A stretch of DNA of 64,000 nt from Dicaeum eximium (GCA_013396995.1 VWZP01003807.1:372001-436000); one strand, 5' to 3'. Positions 26,919 through 39,329 are shown, numbered from the stretch's first letter. Made by a program: numbers and translations. Notes: generated by a model not told the origin, from the letters alone.

Positions 26919-28740
26919 ATAATCATAGAATATTTTAGGATGAAAAAGACCTCTAAGAGTACTTAGTTCATGCATTAAACTCTCACGGTCGAGTCACCAC
27001 CAAACCAAGTCCCCACGTCCCACATCCACATGTTCAAAATACCTGCAGGGGTGGTAACTCAGCCACTTCCCTGGGCACCTAAATATGGTGTTGGACAAAC
27101 CTTTCCATGAAGAAGTCTTTCTTATATCCAGTCTAAACCTCTCCTGGTGCAACCTGAGGGCGTTTCATTTTCTTACTTGGGAGAAGAGACAGACACTCAC
27201 CTGAATAAAACCTCCTTCCAGGTCATTGTAGAGAGTAATAAGGTCTCCCCCAAGCTTCCTTTTCTCCAGGCTAAACAACTCCAGTTCAATCATCTGTTGT
27301 CATAAGACTTGTGCTCCAGGCCCTGTGCCAACTTTGTTGTCCTTCTCTGGAGTTGCTCCAGCACCTCGAAATCTTTCTTGCAGTAAGTGACCCAAAACTG
27401 AACACAGTATTCAAGATGCAGCCTCCTTGTGCCAAGTACAGGGGAGCAATAATGGCCCTAGTCCTGCTGTCCACACTCTTTCTGGACAGATTTCCAGTTA
27501 CTCTTCCACAAGCCCAGAGCATTGCATGGAGTTGTTGTGACTGAAATGCAGGAACCCGGCACTTCACCTTCCTGAACCTCACATAAGTGTCCTTGGCCCA
27601 TATGTTGATAAAGATATTAAACAAACCTGGCCCCAAGGCTTTGTAAATATGTTTCCCCAGGATACAACTAAGGATGGAGTTTTTTTCTTGGCCCTCTTTT
27701 TTTTGCTGATGTATTGTTTTATTGTTTTATTGCTGAAATTTGTTTTATTGTTTTCTATGGCAATAGTCAGATTGCCAATAGTCAGCCCAAGATCCATGTG
27801 GGCTTTGACCCTTCAAATTTACTTCCTGCACAATCTCACACACCCTTGCAGTCCTCTCGAGTTTCCTTCCACTTCTCACAAAGGTCATAAACTCCCTTTT
27901 TCCTGCCTGAGTTCCAGTCAAAGCTCTCTTTTCAGACAGTCTGGTCCTCTTCTCTGCCAGTGCCTCTATTGGCGCATGGGGATGACCTGCTCCCATGCAT
28001 TTAACATTTCCTTGATGAATGCCCAGCCTTCCTGGACTCCTGTGCCCTTCAGAACTGCCTCTCAAGGGACACTATCAATCAGCTCCCTGATCAGGCTGTC
28101 TGCTCTTCTGAAGTCCAAGGTGTCAGTTTTGCTGACCCCATCTCCTTACTTCTCTGTGGATGGAATACTGTATTTAGTGATTGCCATGATCAAGACAACT
28201 TCGAAGCACCACATCATCCACCAGTCCTTCTCTGTTCACTAACAGCAGATCCAATGGAGCCCATTTCCTAGCTGATTCACCAGTTGTATGTCTTCCACAC
28301 ATTCCTGGAGCCTTCTAGACTGTTTTCTCTCTGCTGTGTTGTATTTCCAGCAGACATCTGATGAGTTGAAAGCGTCCATAAGAAAAAGGGCCAGTGATTG
28401 TGAGACTTCTTCCAATTGCTTTTTTTTTTTTTCTTTTTTCACCATGATGGAAATCATGGTAAGTATGCCATAATTTTCCTACTGCGCAATGGCTTCCAGC
28501 TCCTACTGATTGTTGTCTGAGCTGTGTGCATTGGTGTAGATGTGCTTCAGGTGGGCTACAGATGCCACCACCTTTCTGGAGAGACAAGCCCTAATTTCTA
28601 TTTGGCCTTTCTTAGACAATTCTAAGACACAGATAGCCCTTGTATTTTTGCTGTGGCATGGATCTCCATCCAAGGAAAGTAACAGAGTAGGAAGTCTTTT
28701 CTTCACATCTTTAACCTGCACTGCAGGGAGGAAGCAGAGT
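26919..28740 (-). mobile_element. CR1 LINE with endonuclease region, RT deleted
   Basis: A minus-strand CR1 whose 3' end (26919-26940) keeps an AATCATAGAAT octamer tail. Reading upward in coordinate, 26940-27570 is the 3' UTR and ORF2 C-terminus, and 27579-27797 gives a minus-strand peptide with NNK...YISKKKRAK, matching the linker before the RT. The block 27800-28460 matches the apurinic-type endonuclease and linker: one frame (28239-28457) shows DVCWKYNTAERKQSRR, a signature of the CR1 endonuclease C-terminal half. Near 27600-27640 the frame jumps from that linker straight to the RT 'GPGLFNIFIN' block, so the fingers and most of the palm are missing. A further gap lies near 27540. The 5' part (28490-28740) shows CR1-like 'gtgcattggtgtagatg' sequence, and its border is uncertain. 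Frameshifts and stops make it non-functional. Confidence 0.88.
28420..28440. repeat. Poly-T interruption inside the CR1
   Basis: A T-rich run (T, one C, T) sits inside the endonuclease part of the minus-strand CR1 and encodes a spurious poly-lysine stretch on the minus strand. It looks like microsatellite growth after insertion. Confidence 0.7.
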
Positions 28741-30280
28741 TCAGACCTAATTCTGTGTAATAAGCATATTCCACACATAAAATTCTTTAGACTGGGATGC
28801 AATATGAAACTTCCTTACCAGAACTCATTTTGGAAATTGGTTAATAAGGGACATAGTAGCTCTTCAGCAATATTAAATCATTCATTGCAGCAAAAATCAA
28901 CTGGTTCACTTATATCTTGAAGAGACATTTTCTACCATTTCCTTACAATGTCTGCCAAGATTGTCTTCAGCTCTTCAAAACATTCAAAACCTGAAGGTTG
29001 AATGCTCTGCTATTTTATCTTCAAACGCATAACTGTCTTTGTGGTATAATAGGTAAACCAATTTGCTTCTAATCACACTTGTCACAGGCACATAGATTGT
29101 CCATACTCTGATGAATGGAAGGTTCATCATGAAAGGGTCTTTGGTACTTTCAGGTTCAAAAATTACATGGCATAATTTTGATGCTGAAGCTCTATAAATA
29201 CTAGAATTCTGAACATATTCATTACAAGTGTCTGCTACCATTACTGAAATTAAACCTTTTGACAAAAACACAGCAATATAACTGTGCCTTACAACAGCTG
29301 TTCACATCTTTTTCATTTTAAAAGAGGAAACTAGTGCATATTAGAAAAGCCAGACAAGAAAGACAATTTCAACTACTTCTGTATTTTCAATCTGTAATAT
29401 TTATAGTTTCACTGAACTGTTTCTTCCACATAAAAATAAATAATGGAATGTGCAATTTAATTAGTATTTTAAACTATATTAGCTATATACTCAAACCATT
29501 TCAGTGGTACTCTGACTATAGGAATCATCTATTAGTAAAACCTCATACCACGTAAAAGAACTGCCTCTGATATCAGTTGCAACTGTGTTTGTAGACAAGA
29601 CACTCCTCAGGGGGGATGTGCAAGCAAACAGATACAGCACTTTTTAGCAATTGCTTCTTCCCAAATGCATTTCTTTTTCATGTAAGTCACTAAAATTTTC
29701 ATTACATGTGTGTTTTCTGAAACAAAAAAAAAACCAAAAAACATATTATTTCTGAGGTGAACTATCAAATGCAATCATCTTGTGTTACAATTCTTCATGG
29801 CATATTTTATTGGTCAAGACAAGCTGGAAGACCTCTTAATTTCCCTTTCAAAACTTTGGTTATACAACCATTACTTTTCCAAGTAAACAAAAACACATTA
29901 AGCATTTATATATGCAAACACATAAGCCAAGAACAGGAATGAAATCTACTACAAAACTTAGTCACAAGACTGAGTAAAACTAACTGGTGGGGTTTTTTTA
30001 AACAAAAAAGTAAATATTGTACTTTAAAAAAAATTAAATTTCCATATCAGATGATGCCACCAATTTGCTTACAGTTCTATCACTGTTTGCTTAACTAATC
30101 TAAGCCATCAGTGAAATAACCCTATTTACACTAGTAAAAACTGTTAGAAGCAAACAAATATATATGGAGTGCGTACGTGTGCATATGTGACTCTGTGTGT
30201 ATTGAGCAGATGTGTTATGGCAAAGGTGAGTAAGAGTAATAACATAATCAAAAATCAGTTTATGTTGCAAGGAATCTCTG
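28741..30280. other. Unique AT-rich DNA, no gene seen
   Basis: About 1.5 kb. I see no gene, RNA or clear transposon. A short A-rich patch lies at about 29722-29740. The 95-codon minus-strand frame at 28984-29271 is unrecognised. Confidence 0.55.
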
Positions 30281-30577
30281 GAGAATACCTTGTCCAATGC
30301 CCTTGTTCAATCACAGACACCTGGAGCAGGTTACCCAAGATCATTTTCAGTCATCCCTTAAATGTCTTCGGTGATGGAGATTTCACATCCTCTTTAGCAA
30401 TCCTCTTGTAGTGTTTCACAGCTATTTAAAAAATTAAAGTCTTATTTTCTAGTTTCTTTGTAAATGTAATTTCCTATCTTTCAGCTTGTGCCTGTTGATT
30501 GACTTTTGCTGCTTTGTGTGGGCACTACTCACAGGAGCCTGGCACATTCTCTACCATCACATATTTAAACACACTTC
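30281..30577 (-). mobile_element. Very old CR1 LINE fragment, minus strand
   Basis: A heavily diverged antisense CR1 3' region. The visible anchors are 'cacctggagcaggttaccc' (near 30319), 'gatggagatttcacatcc' (near 30374), 'atctttcagcttgtgcc' (near 30476) and 'aggagcctggcacattct' (near 30534). Their order and spacing match the antisense CR1 3' UTR of older subfamilies. The terminal octamer is not recognisable. Confidence 0.7.
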
Positions 30578-30914
30578 TCAACCTTCTTCAGGAAGAACAG
30601 AAAGGAAACTTTCCTGTCCAACCATACAAAAGCCATTCTGGCAGTCACAAACACACCACCTGAGCTGGGATAGAAGCTGCTCCACAGTAGGCTCCTGGGA
30701 GCTGACCAGTGCTGAACTTGTCTCCTAGCTCACACCACACCCAGGCAGTCAGAGAGGGTTTGCCTACTGGTTCAAACCCAGGTTTACCATAGTAGAGTCT
30801 GAGACGTCTCAATTCTTACAATAATTTCATTTTGGTGCAAGAACTAAATAACAAAATAACAGCTTGAGTGGTGCCTCCAGGGAGGGATCCAGAGCAAAGG
30901 AAACCCTGGGCTTT
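30578..30914. other. Short unique spacer
   Basis: About 340 bases between the old minus-strand CR1 and the outer plus-strand CR1. No gene is visible; some of it may be unrecognised, diverged CR1. Confidence 0.4.
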
Positions 30915-31280
30915 TAACAGACTGAAAGCAGCTTGATGGAGAAGGGATCAAGCTACTTATGGATGAAAATTTGGACATAAGCCAGCAATGCCAGTTGCAG
31001 TCTAGAAAGCCAACTAGATCTGGAGCCACATAAAAAGTGGCATGGTCAGCAAGTGGAGGAAAGTAACTTTCCCCTCTACTCTGGTCTTCTGAGAACCCAC
31101 CTGGAGTACTGTGACCAGCTCAGGGGCCTACAGAATGAGAAAGACATGAACACGCTAAAGCAGATCCAAGGGACAGCCATGGAAATGATCGGAGAGCTGC
31201 AGCACCTCTCTTATGAACACAGAATGAGAGAATTGAGGTTGTTTGGTCTGGAGAACAGAAGGCTCTGGGGAGACCTCATT
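30915..31280 (+). mobile_element. Outer CR1 LINE, 5' part (split by nested insertion)
   Basis: Plus-strand CR1 ORF2 sequence: 'gatgaaaatttggacata' (near 30962), 'agaacccacctggagtac' (near 31092) and 'ggctctggggagacctca' (31261-31278). The copy breaks at 31280, in the middle of the phrase that normally runs into 'ccttccagtacttgaag', and resumes past 31994. The interruption is another CR1 in the opposite orientation. This half starts downstream of RT motif C, so it was already 5'-truncated on insertion. Confidence 0.9.
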
Positions 31281-31989
31281 ATATCATGGAATGGTAGAAT
31301 TATAGCATCACAGAATCATAGAACCATAGAATCACAGAGTCACATAATGGCCTGAGTTGGGAAGGACCTTGAAGATCATCTAGTTTAAACCTGCTCTCAT
31401 GGTTAGGAGCACCCTTCGCCAGACCAAGTTGCTCCAAGTCCCATTCAACCTGGCTTTGAACTCTTCCAGTGACAAGGCATCCACAATTTTTCTGGACAAT
31501 CTGCTCTGGTGACTCACCACCCTCACAGTAAAGAATATCTTCCTAATGTCTAATTTGTCCTCTTTTAGCTGAAAACCTTTCCTCCTTGTCCTTTCACTAT
31601 AGGCCTTTGTTAAAAGTCACTCTGGGTCTCTTGTAGCCCCCCCTTAGGTACTTGAAGGGGTACTCTAAGGTCTCCTGGAGCCTTTTCTCCTCCAGGCTGA
31701 ACAGCCCACTGTCTCAGCATGTCTCTGTAGTAGACGTGCTCCATCCCTCTAATGATCTTGGTGGCCCTTCTCTAGACCCACTCCAGCAGGCCCATGCTGT
31801 GCTGGGAGCCCAGAGGTGTATGCAGCACTCAAGGTGGGTCTTATGAGAGCAGAGTAGAGGGGCGGAATCACTTTGCTTGCCCTGTTGGCCATGCTGCCTT
31901 GAATATGATATCTTGTAGCCCAAAATATGATTGGATTTCTGGGCTGTTAGCATGCATTGCTGGGTCATGTTAAACTTTGCATCCACCAA
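31281..31989 (-). mobile_element. Inner CR1 LINE, nested in the outer CR1, minus strand
   Basis: An antisense CR1 with a clear 3' tail at 31281-31345: several imperfect copies of the octamer (ATAGAATCA, ATAGAACCA, and 'atagaatcacagagtca') then 'gttgggaaggaccttga'. It continues through 'ctggctttgaactcttcc' (near 31451), 'tcctccaggctgaacagc' (near 31689) and 'gcagagtagaggggc' (near 31848), and ends near 31989, its 5' truncation point. CATT occurs immediately before it (31277-31280) and again at 31990-31993, a possible 4-base target duplication. It inserted into an already resident plus-strand CR1 and so is the younger of the two. Confidence 0.92.
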
Positions 31990-31993
31990 CATT

Positions 31994-32275
31994 TAGCACT
32001 TCAATACTTGAAGAGGGGCTTGAAGAGAACTGGAGAGAGACTTTTTACCAAGTGGGGAGTGGCAGAATATAGGGCCATGGTTTTAAGCTGAAAGAGGGTC
32101 TATTTATGTTGGACATAAGGATGGGACATTTTTTACAACAAGAGTGGCAAGATACAGGAGAAGGTGAGCCAGAGAATATTTGGATGCCCCATCACTGAAA
32201 AACATCAGGGCCAGGCTGAACAGTGCCTTTGAGTACCTTGATTTAGTGAAAGATATCTCTGCTATTATTTGAACC
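31994..32275 (+). mobile_element. Outer CR1 LINE, 3' part
   Basis: Continuation of the plus-strand CR1 broken at 31280: 'cttcaatacttgaagagg' follows directly from the earlier 'gacctcatt', then 'gagagactttttaccaag' (near 32034) and 'ggatgccccatcactg' (near 32182) of the 3' UTR. The end decays near 32275 and no octamer tail is left, consistent with greater age than the inner copy. Confidence 0.88.
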
Positions 32276-35077
32276 TAGAAAACAGATTTTGGATTTATCA
32301 AAATCCTGAAAACTTCTTGATAACTTATGGGAGTACTAATGCTAGATTTGATTTTTCTGGTTACATTGCTACCCTAGACTGACAGATAGTGAAAGTTAAG
32401 AAAGAAAAATCTGGCTTTAACAAATAGAACAGAGAAAAATTATGAGCAGCTTATGAATAATATTAGGATATGGCATCAGGATATCTGATTAACCTATGCT
32501 ATGGGAAATAAGATGAAAGTAAAAATGACCCCTGTAGGATGTCACATGTAAATATATAGGAGGAGGAATATACAGTTCATCACTTTCTTAAAAGTTTTTT
32601 TGTGTTTGGCAGAACATGGTGAGATTGCCTTAAGGTTCAGCAACTTGGGCTGTTTGATAAATACTGCAAAGGAAAAAAAAATGGACCTGTCAAATTTAAC
32701 ATATCAGAAGCCCTATTAGGTCCCAAGAAAGAGGGAAATACATATCTCTCCTGGGTCCATTTCCAGCCACAGTATGTTTTACTCTCACAGTATGTTGGCA
32801 AGCCTTTTTATATCAACAATAAATGTGTGTTAACATATAGGACAAGCTTCCCAACTAAGAAGTGTGAATGTATCAGAAGTGACAATCTGGAATGCTAATT
32901 TTTTTCTGCTTATGTTCAAAGGGCAGAAATAGCCAAATATCAAGCGTCTTATTTACCTACATAATGTGCTGAGCATTGGAATTTCTACCATAAAGATTAA
33001 GCCTCATTAGAAATACAGAAAGTGGCTGAAAGAGAAAAAGGAAATAATCAAGGCTGAAAATAACACGATTGCTTTTGTTAGAGTGTTTCCAACTTCTACT
33101 AAATGTACAAGAATTGCTATATTCATTTTAGTGCTAGAAAAAAATTCTTTGTACTTTCTATGACATGATATTATATGTGGCATAATATCTACATCTGTAA
33201 AAGCTCTGTTAAGAAAACATCTGTGAGGCAAGGTTTATTAGTGCAGAGGTGGAACTATTCTTGTGCAACTATATTCCTTTTGGGACCAAACAACTACTTT
33301 TTTGGCCAATTAGTTCTGCTTCAAGTGGAAGTACCAGCTCAGGTCAGCTCTCCATTACAGCGTTTAAACATGCCTCAAGTCACTACTGAACCTTTCAAGG
33401 TTTTACCTGCTGTCATAAAAAACCTTTCCTGTTAGCAATTTATTTAAATTGCTGAGATGAAAGGTTTGCTCTGAAAAATCTGTTCCATTAGTTTCAACTA
33501 GTCAAAAATATTGAGTGTTTGAATATATGCAAGTCACACATAGTACAGGTCTATTACTGCTATTTGTAACACCCAACAGAATATTATTATATCTGAAGCC
33601 AAGACACTGACTACAGAAATAATTTTGTCCTTAGCACAAAAAAGCACAACCCATTTGATTAAAAATGAGAAAAGCAGAGGCTAAAGCTATCTTTTTTTTT
33701 TTTTTTTCTTTTGGTCACCACTCATGGACAGCATTACAGTCACGGATCAGCCAAAATCTCAGTTGCCTTCATATGACAGAATTGAGACCACTTTATGACT
33801 CAAATTGCCAAAAGCCTTACACAGATCTGCAGCAGGTCTTTTCTTTCTATTTAAAGGTTAATCCAGATCACATCTGAAACTGAGCATGTTATATAAAGGG
33901 GTTTATGTGTATTTGACTTAGAGTTACTACAGTACCCAGAGTCATGCTCATTACAGTAGAATAAGTGCTACTACTTTGAATAGTCTTTCCTGGGTTGCTC
34001 TCTGGGGATGTGTGGAGTAGTATTGTGAGCTTCTGAATATAAAAGCTGCCTGAACATAAATTCAGGCTACTTTAAGAAAAAGCAGTTTAATCATGGCACA
34101 GTATATAATATAATGATCCTCTTAGTTAGGCTATAATAAGATAAACTTTAGTCATAATCAGAGTTGTACTTGTGGGTGCATTTACAGGACATTTTTGCCA
34201 CAATATTATGCAAAGTTATGAATTTATTTCTCCCTGTGCATGCAATTTGAATAAGGTAGGGAAAATGGTCCTGTATACTGCGAAAGATCATCTTACTCAT
34301 GTGGTAAAAGCTCTCTTAAGGCAGTTTTGGTATGATCTACACCAATTCTCAAAGTTAAGTTTTTTCTTTGGAGTTTTTATATAATATTCAAGATTACAAG
34401 CAAAAGAGTTTTCATAAGAAAATTGCTCAAATAATGGAACTGCTAAACCAATAATTATATGAGGTCAGTAATTTTTAGAGTCCTTCTTTTTATTTGCCTC
34501 TTTATCACAGAATTTAAGGTGCCTAAGTGTGCAAACTTATTTTAGAGCATTATAGTGTCTCTGAATGATGCCTGATAACTGAGAGGCTATTCTATTAATT
34601 AGTAAAAAATAAATGATTGTGTAGTTGTACGAACAACTTTTGCAAAACTGTCTGTAAACATGAAAGCTCTGTTTGATGCCACAGTTTCCAAGTGTTGGCC
34701 TTTCTAGGCCTGCACCACTGCATGACAGAGTAGACTGATGACATTAATAACTGGTAACTGAATATGTGAGGTATTTGGATATTTGCAACACTTTCAGTTT
34801 GTATTTAAGACTCGATTTTAAATATTTGCTGATCTTTCATTAATTCAGCTTGCTGTATTGTTGTTGGTAGGCTTTTCATTCTTTTGATTCTCTCACCTGT
34901 GAATGTTTAGTGCAGTTATTACCAGTAACTAGCACTAGATTGACATAATTATATTCCTTTGCTACATCATCAAAGGGAGAAATGAACAAGTGATCTGAGT
35001 TTTGGTTCACTTCTTTGTTATTACAGCTCTGTAGCCAAATGATTGAGTGATGATCAGGGCAAATATTCAAGCATATT
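32276..35077. other. Unique AT-rich DNA, no gene seen
   Basis: About 2.8 kb. It includes T16 at 33692-33707. The segment 33225-33440 is a little richer in mixed sequence and encodes an 86-codon plus-strand frame without a known domain. No assured gene or transposon is seen. Confidence 0.5.
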
Positions 35078-35671
35078 AAAGTGGTGTTTTTATCTAGAAT
35101 AGAGCTAACTTTCTTCACAGTAGCTGGATAGCTTCATAGTCTATGTTTTGGGTTGGTAAGTGTTTTGGATTTGTGCTGCAAGCGGTGTTGATAAGACAGC
35201 AATGTTTTCACTATTACTGACCAGCACTTGCCCAGAATCAAGGTCTTTTCTGCCTCTTGCTCCACACTTGTGGTGAGCAGGTGCTTAAGGAGTGAGAAGG
35301 AGACACAGCTGGGACAGCTGACCCCAACTGATGATCCCATACCATGTAGCTTCATGCTCAGCATATAAAGGCAGGGGAAGAAGGAAAGGAGACATTTGGA
35401 GTGATGGAATTTGTCTTCTGAAGTAATCACTAATGTGCAATGGTGCCCTGCTTTCATGGGGATAGCTGAGCACCTGATGGGAAGTATTGAATTAATTCCT
35501 TGTTTTGCTTTGCTTGTATACATGGCTTTTGCTTTACCAATTTAAATGATTTTATCTGAAATCATGAGTTTTCTCACTTTTACCCTTCTGATTCTCTCCC
35601 ACATTTCAGAGACGGCAGAGTGTTCAAGAGTCTGAGTGGTGCTTATTGTCGTCTGGAGATAAACCATGCCA
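35078..35671 (+). mobile_element. Solo LTR of an avian endogenous retrovirus, plus strand
   Basis: A long terminal repeat in sense orientation. It shows the family's ordered landmarks: 'tttcttcacagtagctgg' (near 35110), 'gacagctgaccccaactg' (near 35315), a TATA box TATAAA at 35364-35369, 'tttggagtgatgg' (near 35395), 'tttgctttgcttgta' (near 35504), a decayed poly(A) signal near 35540 and 'cttctgattctctccc' (near 35585). It ends in CA at 35670-35671. The start is approximate, within about 10 bases. No viral gene follows or precedes it, so it is a solo LTR left by recombination between two LTRs. It is related block by block to the reverse complement of the LTR at 62 kb. No target-site duplication is clear. 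Confidence 0.85.
35364..35369 (+). promoter_or_regulatory. TATA box of the plus-strand LTR
   Basis: TATAAA lies about 286 bases into the LTR and about 175 bases before the expected poly(A) signal, the same spacing as in the sister LTR. It is the U3 promoter element by position. Whether it is active cannot be told. Confidence 0.55.
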
Positions 35672-36352
35672 ATGTGTCACTGTTTTCCTGTGCACCATGC
35701 ATGGGCAGCACTTAAAAAGGTTTGTTCTGTTCTACTACATAAGAATGTGCTATTCAATTTTTCCAGCTGTCTGGCAATCCTACCAGATTTTCTTAAAACA
35801 ATTTTGAAAACATTTTGTCTATCTAGAGTGACTGTGTCAACAATCCAAATACTCAGGTTACAGAACTTTCTGCTATGCTACAGGTGCTATCCAGTGTGCA
35901 CACCTTATTTCTTTCTATGGAAAAGTCACAGTGGTTGGATGGGGATGAAGTTGATGCGTGATTAAGATGGTATTAGGGAATTTAGAAGAGTTGAGTCTAA
36001 AACTGGGCACAGAGAGGTGGCCTTGGAGCTGAGGTATTAATACTGAGACTAGAAGAAGCTCTGACATGAGGATTCTACACCCTGCAGAGCTGCAGAGTTA
36101 TCCAGGGGATGACTGAGACTCCTGTGCCACCTCCTCTGCTCCCTGAGATTATAAGAGGACAAGCACAAGAGGAACCTAAGAAGAATGTCTATAAATTTCT
36201 GTCCTGTTCATAACAAAATCAAACTGAACCCACAATGTTTTTAATTGAATACTTCCAAACTGTAGATGGTACCCCTGAAAGAAATCATCAGCCTTAGATT
36301 TACAATAGCACCATAGCAGACAGATAAAAATCCCAATGGACATCAGTGTTAT
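35672..36352. other. Unique spacer between LTR and CR1
   Basis: About 680 bases without a recognised gene. No retroviral internal sequence is visible here, which supports the solo status of the adjacent LTR. Confidence 0.5.
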
Positions 36353-37276
36353 GAACCAGTGTTAATTAATATCTTCATTAACAGCATAGACAAGGGATCA
36401 AAGGGATCAAGTGCACCCTTAGACAATTTGCAGATAAGTGGCATAGATGACACACTTGAAGGATGTGATGCTATCCAAAGGGACCTGAACTGGCCTGAGA
36501 AGTGGGTCCATGGGAATCTCAAGTGGATTAACAAGACCAAGTGCAAGGTGCTGCACCTGGGCTGGGGCAAGCCCTGGTATCAGCACAGGCTGGGGATGAA
36601 CAGATCAGAGCAGCCCTGCTGAGAAGGGCTTGGGGGTGCTGCTGGATGAGAGGCTGGATATGACCCAGCCATGGACACTCACAGCCCAGAGAGCCAAACA
36701 TGTCCTAGGCTGCATACAAAGCAGCGTGGGCTGCAGGGCCAGGGAGGGGATTCTGCCCCTCTGCTCTGCTCTGGTGAGAGCCCACGGGCAGTGCTGCATC
36801 CAGCTCTGGGGTCCCAGCACAGGAAGGACATGGAGCTGCTGGAGAAAGTCCAGAGGAAAGGCACCAACATGATATCTCTTCTATGATGAAAGTTGGAGAG
36901 AAGTGGGATTGTTAGATTGAAAAATAGGTTTCAGGGTAACCTAATTGCAGCTTTCCGGTATCTAAAAAGAACCTACAAGAAAAACATAGAAAGACTTTTT
37001 ACAAGGGCATGTAATGATAAGACCAGGGAGAATGGCTTCAAACCAGAAGAGGGTAGGTTTGGATCAGATATTAGGAAAGAAATTCTTTACTGTGAGGGTG
37101 GTGAGGCACTGAGACAGGTTAAGAATTTATGAATATCCCATCTCTGGAAGTGGTCATGGCTAGATTGGATGGGACTTTGAGCAACTTGGTCTGGTGAAAG
37201 TTGTCCCTGCTTATGGTAGGGGAGTTTGAACTAGATGATCTTTAAGGTCCCTTACAAAAAAAGCCATTCTATTATA
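36353..37276 (+). mobile_element. CR1 LINE, 5'-truncated, plus strand
   Basis: A relatively well-preserved plus-strand CR1 starting at the 'ttaatatcttcattaac' block just before RT motif C and reaching the 3' tail. At about 36424-36445 the bases encoding the second half of FADD-T-K-L are deleted ('tttgcagat' runs straight into 'aagtggcatag'), so motif C is broken. Clear blocks are 'gtgctgcacctgggctgg' (near 36547), 'cagctctggggtcccagc' (near 36801), 'tttttacaagggcatgta' (near 36996) and 'gaactagatgatctttaagg' (near 37228). It ends at 'ccattctattatat', a decayed octamer. The GC-rich body contrasts with its AT-rich surroundings. Confidence 0.94.
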
Positions 37277-37613
37277 TCTGAAGCCATCATCCTGCCTCGG
37301 TTATTTAAGTGAAAATTTTCACGGAAAGTAGGTCATATTTGGAATATTCTGGGTAAATCTTGTAATAGCATGGGTTAGTATTGGAGACTTGGTGGTAAGT
37401 ACTTATTGCTACCTTCTTCTTGGGAAAGAGCCTGAAATACCTAAATTTACCTTTCATGCTTCATTAAAAATTTTGCAATGATAAATAAATAAATAACTTT
37501 TGAACATATAGCATCTGTTGAAATTACACATTTTTGCAAAGGCTATGCATTAAATAACCTGATGAAAATACATACAGGTTTTTACATGAAACTCAAGTAT
37601 AAAAATACTTCCC

Positions 37614-37675
37614 TTCTTATAAACCTATAAAACAGTCATGCTAATTCTTATAAACCTACAAAACAGTCATGCTAA
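37614..37675. repeat. 31-bp tandem duplication
   Basis: Two head-to-tail copies of a 31-base unit (37614-37644 and 37645-37675) beginning TTCTTATAAACCTA differ at one base (T versus C). The high identity points to a recent local duplication, possibly by slippage. Confidence 0.95.
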
Positions 37676-39329
37676 TTCTGTAGGTAACATCAAATGTGGG
37701 AAAATGAATATGAGAAGAAAAATTTGTATATAATGCTTTAATCACTTAGAAAAATATTTTTTTCCTGTAGAATGTTAATACATAATACTTGGAGAATTGT
37801 AGCAAAAGGATATGTAAATAAATTCAGGGCTTCATGTCCCTGTCAAGCATTCCTACGTTTTTTAAATAACCTTTGTTCTGAGTTCAATTTGCATTCCGGT
37901 TTTGATTGCAATTTTCTTTTCTTTTGGAACTCTTTCCCTGTAAATGCCAGCAGAGGCCTTTTCGCAGAGCACTAAGCTGCACATTCATGAAGGGACCTGG
38001 GGCATGAGCTGGATGGAAAGAGGCAGCTGAGAGCTGAGAAGGACATGCACTGCCACCAGATCCAGACTTATGGACCATTAGGAATAAAGGCTTTTAGGCA
38101 TTTCTGGTGAGAGGAAACAAAGAGAAAGGAAACAGGGCTGATGAAGTACAGAGCCCAAAGAGAAGACAAACGTTTCTATAGGGGTGACCCTTGCCTTTGA
38201 GCAGACAAATCTAGGTAAAAGAGCTGGGGCCACTCTCAGGGAAGACATTCAGAACCCAGCCAAAACCTGACCGCAGTCAGCAGAGAAAAAAACCCCAAAA
38301 GAATGTTACAATCATTCTTATACATGGAAGAGGGATTGTGTTTATGTGGGGTTTGCATTGCAGAGATTTTAACTGTTGGCAGGCAGCATGGCAAAACAAA
38401 AATGGTTTTGTAGAGCAAAACAGTGCTGAAGGCCTCATGACTAAACTGAAAGGCTGTTCAATGGTGTTTGCTTCGTAGTAGCTCCATTTTGGCTGCATGT
38501 CAAATGCTCCTTCCTGTTCCAACCTGAAATGCCATTAAGTGCACCCAGAAATGGTGTAGTATATTATGTCAAACCAGACATGACTTACTGAAAGGATGCT
38601 GGCAGGAAATATTGATGATACAATCTTCGCCTGAACCCTAGGTAAGAATCATTAAAAATGTATTGGAAAGAATCCCAAAGGTATTTAAAAACAAATAAAT
38701 GATCTTTGAAAGATGTGTATGAAAAGGAGAAAGAAAGAAAAAAAAAAGGTAAATGCTGAAAAAACCCTCATCAGGTTTCCACACAGACTATAAATTTACT
38801 CATTAGTGATGATAATATTGAACAATAAAATGGTTGTGTCAGTGTCTCCAGTCTTGTATTTGTGCTTTTATATATTTGTGCATACACTTGCAGGGAAAAA
38901 GGAAAAAAAAAACACCAAAAGACAGTTTAGAATTTAAATCATGTCTGGCTGACTAAGCCAATGTAGTAGGAAAAATATTAAGATAATTATTGGAATAATA
39001 TTTCTTAGATGAAGTCTTAGTATATTCTACCAATTTAGTTGCTCTTTTTTTCTCTATTTTTATTATCTTAGTGTCAAATATAACATATCACTATAGATAT
39101 AAAGGTATTGCTCATTTTAGCAGTTGCATATAGTCCAAAGTTTTGATCTGTGAATTATTTCATTTCTGTCAATATATAGTATACTAAGTCCTATCATTTC
39201 TTCATCCATTTTTATCAAAGTAAGTAATTTGTAATGTTACTTGCCTTCTTTTATTATATGCAGGCTAATTTCTATTTAAAAATAGAATTATTCCATAATT
39301 TAGACCTAAAATAAAACAATGGTTCTTGG

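Noticed and set aside
27649..28242. Plus-strand open frame of 197 codons
   Set aside because: It is antisense to the minus-strand CR1 endonuclease and linker region, whose true frames are on the minus strand.
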